Shown here: positions 9,055-17,144 of the stretch, piece by piece | Layout: each line of letters opens with the position of its first letter | Numbering within the stretch: the stretch's first letter is position 1 | Assembly (NCBI GenBank): GCA_023957125.1 | Contig: JAMLHL010000001.1 | Location: 186,001 to 250,000, forward strand | Source of the DNA: Chitinophagaceae bacterium | Lineage (GTDB): Bacteria > Bacteroidota > Bacteroidia > Chitinophagales > Chitinophagaceae | Direction: 5' to 3' | Length of the DNA stretch: 64,000 nucleotides | Made by a program: the position numbers and the translations under genes | Notes under the pieces: model-generated | The model's input: only the letters and a program-made list of their open reading frames with translations | Told to the model about the DNA's origin: nothing | Databases searched by the model: none

Positions 9055-9199
9055 TGCAAAGCGGGTTGATCTTTTTAGAATATATTTTTAATACTGAATT
9101 AAGAATCAACACATTGCAGCAATATAGGAATACGCCTGTATAAGTTGTTAATTCTTTTTGCTTTTTAGAGAATACCTTGTCCCTGCTAAATATCTGAAA

Positions 9200-9673
9200 A
9201 TGTATATCACTCATACGATGTTAACAACGGCCAGCCCGGAAAATATCTGGGAAATTTGGACCGATGTCAAAAACTGGAATCAGTGGGATGTTAGATTAAG
9301 AGGTTCCCGGTTGAAGGGAGATTTTCAGAAAAATGTTCATGGCGTCTTCTTTCCCGAAAAAGGTCCGAGGGCAGGATTTACGGTTACTTCCTGCGATCCT
9401 AATTTTTCCTATACGGTTACTACCCGCCTCCCGTTAGCACAAATTCATATCCGGCGTTTCTTAGGATATAACAACATGAAAACCACCTTTACGCACGAAT
9501 TATGGGTGGAAGGTCCCCTGAGCTGGATGTGGCGGGGATTCATCGGGCGGAATGCGTCAAACGCCCTTTCGCAGGCTATGCGAAACGTTAAACAACTCGC
9601 CGAGGGCAAAGAAGTTGTCCCGCAGATTTCGCAGAAAACCGCAGAAAATATTCTACCTCGTCTGCGTGGATAA
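9200..9673 (+). CDS. SRPBCC (START-like) family protein
   Basis: A small ligand-binding fold protein of about 157 residues. The pattern PENIWEIWTDVKNWNQWD near the N-terminus is typical of SRPBCC/polyketide cyclase-like proteins, whose function is usually hydrophobic ligand binding. The ATG at 9200 gives the normal start (MYITHTML). The last about 21 residues (from KEVVPQISQ) and the stop codon are encoded by the first unit of a 103-bp tandem repeat, so the native C-terminus has been replaced or extended. Ligand unknown. Confidence 0.78.
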   Translation: MYITHTMLTTASPENIWEIWTDVKNWNQWDVRLRGSRLKGDFQKNVHGVFFPEKGPRAGFTVTSCDPNFSYTVTTRLPLAQIHIRRFLGYNNMKTTFTHELWVEGPLSWMWRGFIGRNASNALSQAMRNVKQLAEGKEVVPQISQKTAENILPRLRG

Positions 9674-9900
9674 ACGCCATCAGCGGGAGAAATCCTGTTG
9701 TTTGCTGAGCAAAGAAGTTGTCCCGCAGATTTCGCAGATGACCGCAGAAAATATGCTACCTCCTCTGCGTGGATAAACGCCATCAGCGAGAGAAATCCTG
9801 TTGTTTGCTGCGCAAAGAAGTTGTCCCGCAGATTTCGCAGATGACCGCAGAAAATATGCTACCTCGTCTGCGTGGATCAGCGCCATCAGCGGGAGAAATT
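9606..9900. repeat. 103-bp tandem repeat, 2.9 units
   Basis: Three head-to-tail units begin at 9606, 9709 and 9812, each opening with GCAAAGAAGTTGTCCCGCAG; the third is truncated near 9900. The core (CGCAGATTTCGCAG, ACCGCAGAAAATA, TCTGCGTGGAT, CATCAGCG) resembles the cgcagatttcgcaga-type intergenic repeats I recall in Bacteroidota. The units differ from each other by only a few bases, implying recent duplication. The array fills the space between two convergent genes and supplies both of their 3' ends. Confidence 0.9.
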
Positions 9901-11199
9901 CCTTTCTTCCAGGAATAATTCATAAACTTCTCTCCAGCCTTTAAACTTCTCATCCTTGCCGAGTACATGGTTGTGCCAGATGCCGATCATGGTACCGTTG
10001 ACCTTCCTGATCGTATCGTGGTAAGTTCGCATCTCCCTGAACGCCTCTGCAGGAGACAGGTTTTGTTTAAAAAAAGCGGTGGTATCCATAAAGCAAAAAG
10101 GATGTATCCGTAAGGAGGTCATTTCTTCCCGGGGCAGATCATACCAGTAAAAAGAAGAGGCTATAGAAGCCCGAAAGCCGTTAATGGCGCCATAGCCCAT
10201 AGAAAATTCATTGAGGATACCCAGGCTGATCAACTGCCGGTAGGTATTGGGCAGGCTGAACCGGAGATAATGCTGCCGGCTGTGAATCACCTTTTGCCCG
10301 GTAATATCTTCCAGCGTTTGGATTTCCTGCTGCAGTAATTGGTGTTTATCACCGCTTTGCCAGGAGGGATGGACCCCCACCTGATATCCCATAGCATGAT
10401 GCCGGATCAATTGTTTCAATACCTTGTGGCGGGGATGGATATGTTTGTCGTACTTTCCGGAAGTAGCACCCACCGGGAAAAAATAATAGGGCTTCAGACC
10501 GTACTTCAAATGGAGGGCATGCAACCATTCGTAGATGTCGAACGGATCGTTTTTTCTTGTGGCAAGCACGGCAATTCGTTCTTTAACAGCGGTAAAATTT
10601 CTTTTTACAAGAGAACGTGCCATTCCTCCGGCATTCCTTCTCCATCCTTTGCAGAGATAGGAGAATGCGATGTCAATATCATAGGTAGGAACAAACCTGA
10701 ATTCCTGATTTGAAAACAGGAGCGCCGGAAACCTGGAGCGAAGTATGTTTTGAAAATCAGTCAGCCAGTAATTGATCAGCGGTTCCTGCAGGAAGCCTTC
10801 TTTATAAGCAATACTTCCGGTGAAGGGAAAGCGCTCATATTCGTCGGGCTGGTGGGGCAAATATTCTTCATACCTGCTCAACAAATAAAAGGAAGCTGCA
10901 AACAGGTCAAAGGGCAGGTCGCCTTCTTCCGTTGTAAAGAAAATTTTGTATTTGCGCGTTTCTTCGCAGGATATTTCCTTTGGGGTAATACCGGTTTCAA
11001 ATAGTAAAGAAACCGGCTGGATCCTCAGCTCTCCGAAGGTTAACGATTGCCCGGAATAATTGATTTTGGGTCCTTCGAACCGGGTAAATTCGTCCGGATC
11101 GGTAGTAAAAGCCAGGTGCAGTCCGCTCAGGTCCGACAGCAAAACCCGGGCGATGTATTGCAGCCTCGGGGTTATATTTGATGAATAGATCAGGAGCAT
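9886..11199 (-). CDS. Polysaccharide deacetylase-like protein (NodB-related, DUF7033-type N-terminus)
   Basis: A 437-residue protein. The N-terminal about 130 residues form a family-specific domain. The deacetylase-like barrel begins with FVPTYDIDIAF (about residue 168), where the D pair matches the metal-binding start of NodB domains, and continues with YQVGVHPSWQSG (His of the second motif) and a late IGIWHNHVLG. Such genes are common in Bacteroidota surface-polysaccharide regions, and the enzyme presumably acts on an N-acetylated glycan. No signal peptide is evident. The last codons (NFSR and stop) lie in the third repeat unit, so the C-terminus may be altered. Confidence 0.8.
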   Translation of the reverse strand: MLLIYSSNITPRLQYIARVLLSDLSGLHLAFTTDPDEFTRFEGPKINYSGQSLTFGELRIQPVSLLFETGITPKEISCEETRKYKIFFTTEEGDLPFDLFAASFYLLSRYEEYLPHQPDEYERFPFTGSIAYKEGFLQEPLINYWLTDFQNILRSRFPALLFSNQEFRFVPTYDIDIAFSYLCKGWRRNAGGMARSLVKRNFTAVKERIAVLATRKNDPFDIYEWLHALHLKYGLKPYYFFPVGATSGKYDKHIHPRHKVLKQLIRHHAMGYQVGVHPSWQSGDKHQLLQQEIQTLEDITGQKVIHSRQHYLRFSLPNTYRQLISLGILNEFSMGYGAINGFRASIASSFYWYDLPREEMTSLRIHPFCFMDTTAFFKQNLSPAEAFREMRTYHDTIRKVNGTMIGIWHNHVLGKDEKFKGWREVYELFLEERNFSR

Positions 11200-11285
11200 A
11201 CTTGTTGCTTAATTCGATTTTGGATGGACCGCGAGGTACCGGGCGGGAAAGCCGTCTGTAAAGCCCAAAACTGACATGTACCCCG

Positions 11286-11867
11286 TTATCCCGGCTGGTG
11301 GTAATATTTCTTTGCAATCTCATCCAGTGCCTTATAAAAAGGCTCCCCGAATTTCCGGATCAGCGCCTCCTTTAAAAAAACATACACCGGCACCTTTAAT
11401 TTTTCTCCGAGACGGCAGGCAGGTTTGCACAGCAATTCCCGGGGTTCGTAGTTCACCAGTTCATAGGTTGCCGTTTTCCTGGTTTTAATCGGAAAGAGAT
11501 GGCAACTGACAGGTTTTCTCCATGATATTTTCCCATCAAGATAAGCCTGCTCAATCCCGCATTTTATGATCCCTTTACTATCGCGATGTCCATACGCGCA
11601 CATCTTCCCGTTGATGGTCGGCGTTACCCATCCAAAATCTTTGTTATAGTAATAGCGTCCTGTTTTCTCAATCTCTTTTTTCCCTTCGGGAGTGAGGTAG
11701 GGCTTCACCTCCTCAAAAACTTCATTCAACCGGTCTGTTTCTTCACCGGTCAGGGGAGCGCCGGCATCCCCGTCTTCGCAACATCCTCCTTTACATTTAA
11801 TAAGATCACATACAAACCGGGCGGCTACCACCTCATCGCTGATCAGCACGTTATCAATTTCTATCAC
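11286..11867 (-). CDS. DUF3109 family cysteine-rich protein
   Basis: A 193-residue protein conserved in Bacteroidota. Cysteines are grouped as CDLIKCKGGCCEDGDAGAP (residues 20-38), CAYG, IIKCGIEQAY, PVSCHLFPI and LLCKPACRLG. This arrangement is typical of DUF3109 and of proteins binding a metal or Fe-S cluster. Function is not known. It lies 86 bp upstream, in transcription order, of the polysaccharide deacetylase, and a shared transcript is possible. Confidence 0.85.
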   Translation of the reverse strand: MIEIDNVLISDEVVAARFVCDLIKCKGGCCEDGDAGAPLTGEETDRLNEVFEEVKPYLTPEGKKEIEKTGRYYYNKDFGWVTPTINGKMCAYGHRDSKGIIKCGIEQAYLDGKISWRKPVSCHLFPIKTRKTATYELVNYEPRELLCKPACRLGEKLKVPVYVFLKEALIRKFGEPFYKALDEIAKKYYHQPG

Positions 11868-11922
11868 CTTTTTTTTGTAAAAATAAAAATATTTCGAATA
11901 GGTAAACTAACTGTAATTTTAT

Positions 11923-12058
11923 CGGCCGGGCAGGAGGGTGCAGCCCAAATTTTCGCTGGCGGGTGGGGACACCCGCCAGTAGAACTCGCTACCGGTCGGT
12001 GTCACCACCGACCGGAATCTCACAGGAAAGCGAAAATTTGGAATGCGGCCGGGCAGGA
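11923..12058. repeat. Cruciform repeat with two inner hairpins, flanked by 13-bp direct repeats
   Basis: A 13-bp outer inverted repeat (CCAAATTTTCGCT 11945-11957, complement 12029-12041) encloses two perfect 10-bp hairpins, 11956-11979 and 11992-12015, each with a 4-base loop. Direct repeats CGGCCGGGCAGGA at 11923-11935 and 12046-12058 flank the whole. The shape (three-way junction with terminal repeats) suggests a REPIN or small non-autonomous mobile element. A relative of the left half occurs at 28753-28793. Confidence 0.8.
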
Positions 12059-12102
12059 AGAGATTTATTGTTAGAATGCCTGATTAGATTTGAGAACAGA
12101 GT

Positions 12103-13065
12103 ATGAAATTAGACCGATTTGTACTGGCCCTGTTTGTTGCAGTCGCTATTGCCTGGTTTTTTCCGCAGTTGGGTACGCCCGGGAGTGCAATTCCGCTTAA
12201 AACGATTACCAGCATTGGGATAGCGTTGATCTTCTTTTTTTACGGGTTAAAATTAAGTCCCGAAAAAATAAAAGCAGGCGTAAGTAACTGGAGACTACAC
12301 CTGGTGATCCAGGCTACTTCCTTCGTCATTTGCCCGCTGATAGTGCTCATTTTTTACCCTTTCATACAAAACGAGCACCAGGAAATGGTTTGGTTGTCGG
12401 TGTTTTTTATGGCCGTTTTGCCGTCCACCGTTTCGTCTTCCGTGATAATGGTATCCCTGGCAAAGGGTAACCTGCCGGCCGCTATATTCAATGCCAGCAT
12501 TTCAGGGCTCATCGGGATCGTATTAACGCCCTTATGGATGGGTTTTTTCTTACAGCAGCAGCAGAGCGACTTTGATTTCTTACCGGTTTATACAAAATTA
12601 CTGTTGGAAATAGTGCTCCCGGTAATTGTAGGACTGTTGTTGCAGCGGGTACTCGGTCGCTGGGCCGCGAAGCACAGCCGCCAATTATCTTTTTTCGACA
12701 AAAGCGTGATCGTGCTAATCGTATATAAGAGTTTTGCAGAGTCTTTTTCCAACGGCACTTTCCTGGGCCTGGGCTGGGAAGGATTCGCCTGGTTGTGTTT
12801 GATAATAGCAGCTTTGTTTTTAGCCTTATATGGTATTGTTTATGTGATCAGCCTGTTGCTTGGGTTCAACAGGGAGGATAAGATCACGGCGTTGTTCTGT
12901 GGTTCCAAAAAGTCGCTGATCCACGGAACGGTTTTTTCAAAAGTATTGTTCAGCAATGCCGCGTTTGCCGGGTTTATGCTTTTGCCGCTGATGCTTTTTC
13001 ACGCCTTTCAGTTGTTTGTGGTGAGCTATATTGCTACGTATTTTGCCAGACAACATCCGGAATAA
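12103..13065 (+). CDS. Bile acid:sodium symporter-like transporter (SBF-like, YfeH type)
   Basis: A 320-residue inner-membrane protein with nine to ten hydrophobic segments, beginning MKLDRFVLALFVAVAIAWFFP. Motifs FYGLKLSPEKIKAG, MAVLPSTVSSSVIMVSLAKGN and ALFCGSKKSLIHG match the SBF-like family (PF13593), a branch of the BASS superfamily. The substrate is unknown; bile acid transport is not implied. It is transcribed alone, downstream of the cruciform repeat and convergent with the next gene (13 bp between stops). Confidence 0.87.
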   Translation: MKLDRFVLALFVAVAIAWFFPQLGTPGSAIPLKTITSIGIALIFFFYGLKLSPEKIKAGVSNWRLHLVIQATSFVICPLIVLIFYPFIQNEHQEMVWLSVFFMAVLPSTVSSSVIMVSLAKGNLPAAIFNASISGLIGIVLTPLWMGFFLQQQQSDFDFLPVYTKLLLEIVLPVIVGLLLQRVLGRWAAKHSRQLSFFDKSVIVLIVYKSFAESFSNGTFLGLGWEGFAWLCLIIAALFLALYGIVYVISLLLGFNREDKITALFCGSKKSLIHGTVFSKVLFSNAAFAGFMLLPLMLFHAFQLFVVSYIATYFARQHPE

Positions 13066-13078
13066 CCGAAACGTTTAA

Positions 13079-13843
13079 CTATCCTCTTCCGGTTACCCGG
13101 TACATCAGGCTCCCGATGATCTCCCTCAAATACATTTCCCATTCCCTAAGCGCCTTTGCCGATGGAAGTATATAATCTGTAGGCACTTTACTGTCGGAAG
13201 GCGTTACAAAAAAAGCTGCGGGGTAAGCCGTGGTTTCCACGCCTGCCCTTGTAAAAGTTCGCTGAGCACGTGGCATATGAATGGCCGAGGTGATCAACAG
13301 GCAGGGGGGTAGAAGCTGCAGGGAATCTATGATCTTTCTTGCGTTTGCGGCATTTTCCGCGGTATTGCGGGAGTTGCGGTCCAGCAGCACGTCCTCTGCC
13401 GGAACGCCGAGCGCCAGCAATTGTTCCCGGATAAAATCCCCTTCACGAAAAGTATCGTCTTTGAAAACAAATCCTGATCCGGCAGCTACGATGATCTTTT
13501 TGATATGACCGGTTTTGTATAAAAGCGCCGTTTGTATAAACCGGTCGCTCTGATCATAAAAATAGGTTTGTTTGTCTGCCTCATTTTTTCCTGCAAAGCC
13601 CCCCAACAAAATGCCGGCGCTGAAGTTTTGATCTGCGCCCAGGGTTATTTTCTTTGGCTGATAGCCGAGGATCAGCTGGTTGATGATAAAAGGATTGGAA
13701 AAGAACAGCAGCATGATGATGCCTGCCATAAAGCGTCTTTTCTTCCGAACTGCATTCTTACTCAGCCAGCCGAATATGAAAATCGCGGCGATCCATATAA
13801 CGGGATTCAACAGCTCAATGACCAGTTTTGAAATAACAAACAT
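13079..13843 (-). CDS. YdcF/ElyC family protein (DUF218)
   Basis: A 254-residue protein. Two N-terminal membrane helices (about 5-25 and 36-58) are followed by a DUF218 domain with AGILLGGF, KKIIVAAGSG, DVLLDRNSRNTAENA (about residues 155-169) and LLITSAIHMPRAQRTF. The RNTxEN motif and the SAxHMPRA segment are the family signature. E. coli ElyC affects envelope biogenesis; the activity in this organism is unknown. Confidence 0.87.
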   Translation of the reverse strand: MFVISKLVIELLNPVIWIAAIFIFGWLSKNAVRKKRRFMAGIIMLLFFSNPFIINQLILGYQPKKITLGADQNFSAGILLGGFAGKNEADKQTYFYDQSDRFIQTALLYKTGHIKKIIVAAGSGFVFKDDTFREGDFIREQLLALGVPAEDVLLDRNSRNTAENAANARKIIDSLQLLPPCLLITSAIHMPRAQRTFTRAGVETTAYPAAFFVTPSDSKVPTDYILPSAKALREWEMYLREIIGSLMYRVTGRG

Positions 13844-13943
13844 TCCAACAAAATTATACGACCCTCACCGAATATCAACATATGGTTTTCTGACCTTTCA
13901 TTCCACCGCGGTCTGACCCTCCTTCGTCGGGTACTGACCGCTC

Positions 13944-13979
13944 CATCAGGGCAGGCCTCTTCTATGCATCAGGGCAGGC
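13944..13979. repeat. Short direct repeat, 2 x 13 bp
   Basis: CATCAGGGCAGGC occurs at 13944-13956 and 13967-13979 (period 23) between the YdcF-like gene and the end of the dehydrogenase gene. Origin unknown. Confidence 0.6.
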
Positions 13980-13983
13980 ATTT

Positions 13984-14877
13984 TTACATTTTAAATCTCT
14001 CCGCCGGGATCATCTGTTTATTTCCCCCGGTGTAGCGGTAAAATCCTTCCCCGCTTTTTACCCCGGTTTTACCCGCAGCCACCATATTTACCAGCAGCGG
14101 GCAGGGCGCATATTTGGGATTACCGAATCCTTCGTGCATTACTTTTAAGATACTCAAACAAACATCCAGCCCGATGAAGTCGGCTAATTGCAACGGTCCC
14201 ATGGGATGGGCCATACCTGTTTTCATGATGGTATCAATTGCTTCAACGCCCGCCACTCCTTCCTGCAAACTGTAAATAGCTTCGTTGATCATCGGCATCA
14301 GGATCCGGTTGGCAATAAAGCCGGGATAGTCATTTACGATACAGGGAATCTTTTGCAGTTCTTTACTGATCCGTACGATTTCATGGGTAACTTCCGGCGC
14401 CGTGTCGTAGCCGTTGATCACTTCCACCAGTTTCATTACCGGTACCGGATTCATAAAATGCATGCCGATCACTTTTTCGGCGCGCCGTGTTGCGGAAGCG
14501 ATAGCGGTTATGGAAATAGACGAGGTGTTGGAAGCTAAAATAGCCGAAGGAGGGGTCCACTGATCCAACTGACTGAATATTTTTGACTTCAGCTCCTTGT
14601 TTTCTGTAACGGCCTCTATTACCAGGTCTGCATGGGCCACGCCTTTTTCCATGCTCGTGGTGGTTTGCAGCAGGGAAAGCATCTCGTCTTTTTTTGCAGG
14701 AGTTATTGTGCCTTTATTGATTTGCCGGTCGGCATTTTGAGAGATCGTTTGAATGGCTTTTTCAAGTGTAGCCGGGTGGATATCTGTCAGGGTTACGTTA
14801 TATCCGAATTGGGCAAATACATGTGCAATACCATTCCCCATGGCGCCGGCGCCTATGACTGCAATATTTTTTACCAT
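13984..14877 (-). CDS. 3-hydroxyacyl-CoA / 3-hydroxybutyryl-CoA dehydrogenase
   Basis: A 297-residue NAD-dependent enzyme oxidising (S)-3-hydroxyacyl-CoA to 3-ketoacyl-CoA. The Rossmann motif is IAVIGAGAMGNGIAHVFAQ at the N-terminus with D36-like acceptor (TLTDIHPATLE). Catalytic features are the SNTSSISITAI segment, HFMNPVPVMKLVEVI with the catalytic His, and NRILMPMINEAI. The C-terminal 3HCDH domain has HPMGPLQLADFIGLD. The length is that of stand-alone short forms (Hbd). It could serve butyrate/polyhydroxybutyrate metabolism or beta-oxidation. Its stop and the neighbouring start are immediately adjacent (14877/14878). Confidence 0.93.
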   Translation of the reverse strand: MVKNIAVIGAGAMGNGIAHVFAQFGYNVTLTDIHPATLEKAIQTISQNADRQINKGTITPAKKDEMLSLLQTTTSMEKGVAHADLVIEAVTENKELKSKIFSQLDQWTPPSAILASNTSSISITAIASATRRAEKVIGMHFMNPVPVMKLVEVINGYDTAPEVTHEIVRISKELQKIPCIVNDYPGFIANRILMPMINEAIYSLQEGVAGVEAIDTIMKTGMAHPMGPLQLADFIGLDVCLSILKVMHEGFGNPKYAPCPLLVNMVAAGKTGVKSGEGFYRYTGGNKQMIPAERFKM

Positions 14878-15519
14878 TTAATTTTTCTTCTTAAAATCCC
14901 CGCGTTTCCAGGCTTTTATGAATTCACTCCAGGCGAAGGGGTTAAAGATATTCATTGGCGGCGCCTGCCCGTTGTAATAGTATCCCTGGGCGTTTTTGCT
15001 CAGGGCATAATTGGTGGCTTCGCCGCCATCATAAGGGAGGGAACGGGCCAGTATCCTTCTTTTTGCTTCACTGGTGTTTTGGCGGGCTATTTCAATATCG
15101 TCCGTAGGCACTTCATTGTTAACAAAATCCCGTTCAAACTGCTCCCGGGTGGGTCGGGCTTTGATGATAGCAACAGGCAGATATACCGTGTCTTCAGACA
15201 TCAGCTTCACCATGTTGAATTGATTTCCCGGCAGATTGGTAGGGATCCTGGCAGATTCCGGCCGGTAGGATACGTGTGTAAACTGCACCTCATCTCCTTT
15301 TAACACCACGATTGAAAAAACACCCTGCTCGTTGGTAATGGTTCCCCGGTTTTGACCCTTCACCATTACGGTTACTCCCGGTATGCCTTTCAGGCTGTCG
15401 TGCGTCATAACGATGCCGTACAGTTGAACAACAGAGTCTTTGAGGGCTTCAAACTGCGCTTTGACTGCAGACGGAACGAATAACAATAAAACTAATAAGT
15501 ATCGTAAAAAATATTTCAT
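14878..15519 (-). CDS. Secreted protein with CarboxypepD_reg-like domain
   Basis: A 213-residue protein with a signal peptide (MKYFLRYLLVLLLFVPSAVKAQ). Residues about 35-110 form the beta-sandwich carboxypeptidase-regulatory-like domain also found at the N-terminus of SusC proteins: LYGIVMTHDSLKGIPGVTVMV, RGTITNEQGVFSIVV, VQFTHVSYRPES. The C-terminal half is of unknown function. It probably acts in the periplasm or outer membrane. Directly abuts the hydroxyacyl-CoA dehydrogenase gene without an obvious functional link. Confidence 0.8.
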   Translation of the reverse strand: MKYFLRYLLVLLLFVPSAVKAQFEALKDSVVQLYGIVMTHDSLKGIPGVTVMVKGQNRGTITNEQGVFSIVVLKGDEVQFTHVSYRPESARIPTNLPGNQFNMVKLMSEDTVYLPVAIIKARPTREQFERDFVNNEVPTDDIEIARQNTSEAKRRILARSLPYDGGEATNYALSKNAQGYYYNGQAPPMNIFNPFAWSEFIKAWKRGDFKKKN

Positions 15520-15628
15520 TTACGCTGGTTATAACAAACTGCAATAATACCTCAAAATCATTACTTCAAAACCAAAACTGTAATTTAAAGTAAACCCATC
15601 AAAAAAACAAAGTAAGCATATATGGGCT

Positions 15629-15636
15629 TACCTTTG
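15629..15636 (+). promoter_or_regulatory. Bacteroidota -7 promoter element for the Mrp gene
   Basis: TACCTTTG matches TAnnTTTG and is followed by G/C-rich bases and a leader of about 30 nt to the ATG at 15671. Confidence 0.55.
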
Positions 15637-15670
15637 CGGGATATTATTTTTTTAACAAAAAGTTCGGTTC

Positions 15671-16765
15671 ATGAAAGAAGAAGATATTCTAAAAGCGCTG
15701 GGGAACGTAATTGAGCCTGATTTAGGAAGAGATATAGTAACCCTTAATATGGTAAAAGATATTGTAATAGAAGGAAACCGGGTTTCTTTTACCGTAGTGC
15801 TCACCACCCCTGCCTGCCCCCTGAAGGATGTTATAAAAAACGGCTGCGTTAATGCGATCCACATATTTGTGGGCAAGGATGTGGAGGTGGATATAAAACT
15901 TACCGCTAATACCATGAGCAGCAGGAGAGACAATAAGAAATTGCTGCCGGGGGTAAAAAACATTATCGCTGTGGTGAGTGGAAAGGGCGGTGTGGGAAAA
16001 TCCACCGTGGCCGCCAACCTGGCGCTGGCGCTGGCGGAAGACGGGGCAAAAGTGGGGTTAATGGATGCGGATATATACGGCCCCAGCGTACCCATCATGT
16101 TTGGCGTACGCGGAGAACGTCCCCGGATAAAAAAAGTGGGAGAAAAAGGGATCATCATCCCCCTGGAAAAGTATGGGATAAAGTTGATAAGTATCGGTAT
16201 GCTGGTGGAGGAAAGGCAGGCTATCGTGTGGCGCGGCCCTATGGCCAGCAGCGCCATCCGGCAGTTTATCGCCGATGTGGATTGGGGCGAGCTGGATTAC
16301 CTGGTGATTGACATGCCTCCCGGAACAGGCGATATACATCTTACCCTGGTACAAACAGTGCCTGTAACCGGGGCGGTGATCGTAACTACTCCCCAGCCGG
16401 TGGCCCTGGCAGATGCGCAAAAGGCCATCGCCATGTTTGCCCAGGCGCAGATAAAAGTTCCGGTTTTAGGCTTAGTGGAAAATATGAGTTGGTTCACCCC
16501 CGCCGAATTACCCGAAAACAAATACTACATCTTTGGGAAAGACGGCGGTAAACGACTGGCTGAGGAATTTGAGGTGCTGTTCTTAGGCCAGGTACCGTTG
16601 GTGCAGAGTATAAGAGAAGGAGGCGATTTAGGGATTCCGGCCATGGTCAGCGATGATGAAATTACGCGGAATGCGTTCATGGAACTGGCGGGAAGCACGG
16701 CGAGAAGCGTCTCCATGCGAAATGCCAACATAGAAGCCACAAAAATCGTGGAAATCGTGGTATAA
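15671..16765 (+). CDS. Mrp/NBP35 (ApbC) family Fe-S cluster carrier ATPase
   Basis: A 364-residue protein. The N-terminal MIP18/DUF59 domain (LKALGNVIEPDLGRDIV, TTPACPLKD) is followed by a deviant Walker A, VSGKGGVGKSTVAANLA (about residues 102-118), then DADIYGPSVP and DYLVIDMPPGTGD. It carries Fe-S clusters to apoproteins in the cytoplasm. The usual C-terminal CxxC is not visible: the segment after ENMSWF reads TPAELPENKYYIFG. Bacteroidota homologues commonly have this form as I recall, so cluster binding may differ. Monocistronic, with promoter and terminator visible. Confidence 0.92.
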   Translation: MKEEDILKALGNVIEPDLGRDIVTLNMVKDIVIEGNRVSFTVVLTTPACPLKDVIKNGCVNAIHIFVGKDVEVDIKLTANTMSSRRDNKKLLPGVKNIIAVVSGKGGVGKSTVAANLALALAEDGAKVGLMDADIYGPSVPIMFGVRGERPRIKKVGEKGIIIPLEKYGIKLISIGMLVEERQAIVWRGPMASSAIRQFIADVDWGELDYLVIDMPPGTGDIHLTLVQTVPVTGAVIVTTPQPVALADAQKAIAMFAQAQIKVPVLGLVENMSWFTPAELPENKYYIFGKDGGKRLAEEFEVLFLGQVPLVQSIREGGDLGIPAMVSDDEITRNAFMELAGSTARSVSMRNANIEATKIVEIVV

Positions 16766-16792
16766 AAATAAGACGTCTGTTACTCAAAGACC

Positions 16793-16868
16793 GGGCGCAT
16801 TTTCAGGTCCATTCGCTTACCATGATGTGTGATGAATGATTTGAGATGCGCCCTTAAATTTTTTGTTT
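16793..16868 (+). terminator. Stem-loop with T-run after the Mrp gene
   Basis: GGGCGCAT (16793-16800) pairs with ATGCGCCC (16846-16853), followed by TTAAATTTTTTG. The 45-base loop is long for a simple terminator, so confidence is moderate. Confidence 0.45.
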
Positions 16869-16906
16869 GATCCCAAAAATATATCTTCGGAGATACAACA
16901 ACAAAG

Positions 16907-17110
16907 ATGATCATGAAAAAAACCATCATTCTCAGCTATGCCGGTGGCTTTATGATCGGCTGGCCTATAGGAACAGCCATTGGCGGTGGTAAACCTGCAT
17001 GGGCGCTTGCGGGAATTGGGGGCGGTCTGGTGGCTGTTGCTATTCCCCTTTCAATAAGTTCGAATAAGAAAATGAAAACCGCCGTTCGTCAATATAACGC
17101 CGGACTTTAA
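16907..17110 (+). CDS. Small two-helix membrane protein
   Basis: A 67-residue protein with two hydrophobic Gly-rich segments (ILSYAGGFMIGWPIGTAIGGG and WALAGIGGGLVAVAIPLSIS) and a basic tail. I recall similar short proteins in Bacteroidota, but no function is known. ATG 16907 or ATG 16913 may be the start. The codon pattern and position between two clear transcription units support a real gene. Confidence 0.65.
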   Translation: MIMKKTIILSYAGGFMIGWPIGTAIGGGKPAWALAGIGGGLVAVAIPLSISSNKKMKTAVRQYNAGL

Positions 17111-17144
17111 TAAGTTTATAGTTATGGTGATAATACTTCTCCCG

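Noticed and set aside
9606-9900. Regular repeat considered as a CRISPR array
   Set aside because: The unit is about 103 bp and fully repeated without unique spacers; no cas genes are present. It is a tandem duplication of an intergenic repeat.
12103-13065. Link of the SBF-like transporter with bile acid metabolism
   Set aside because: The SBF fold is shared by transporters of many organic anions; nothing nearby suggests bile acids.
14632-15303. Long plus-strand open frame (223 codons) over the dehydrogenase and carboxypeptidase-like genes
   Set aside because: It is antisense to two well-supported genes and shows no domain signature.
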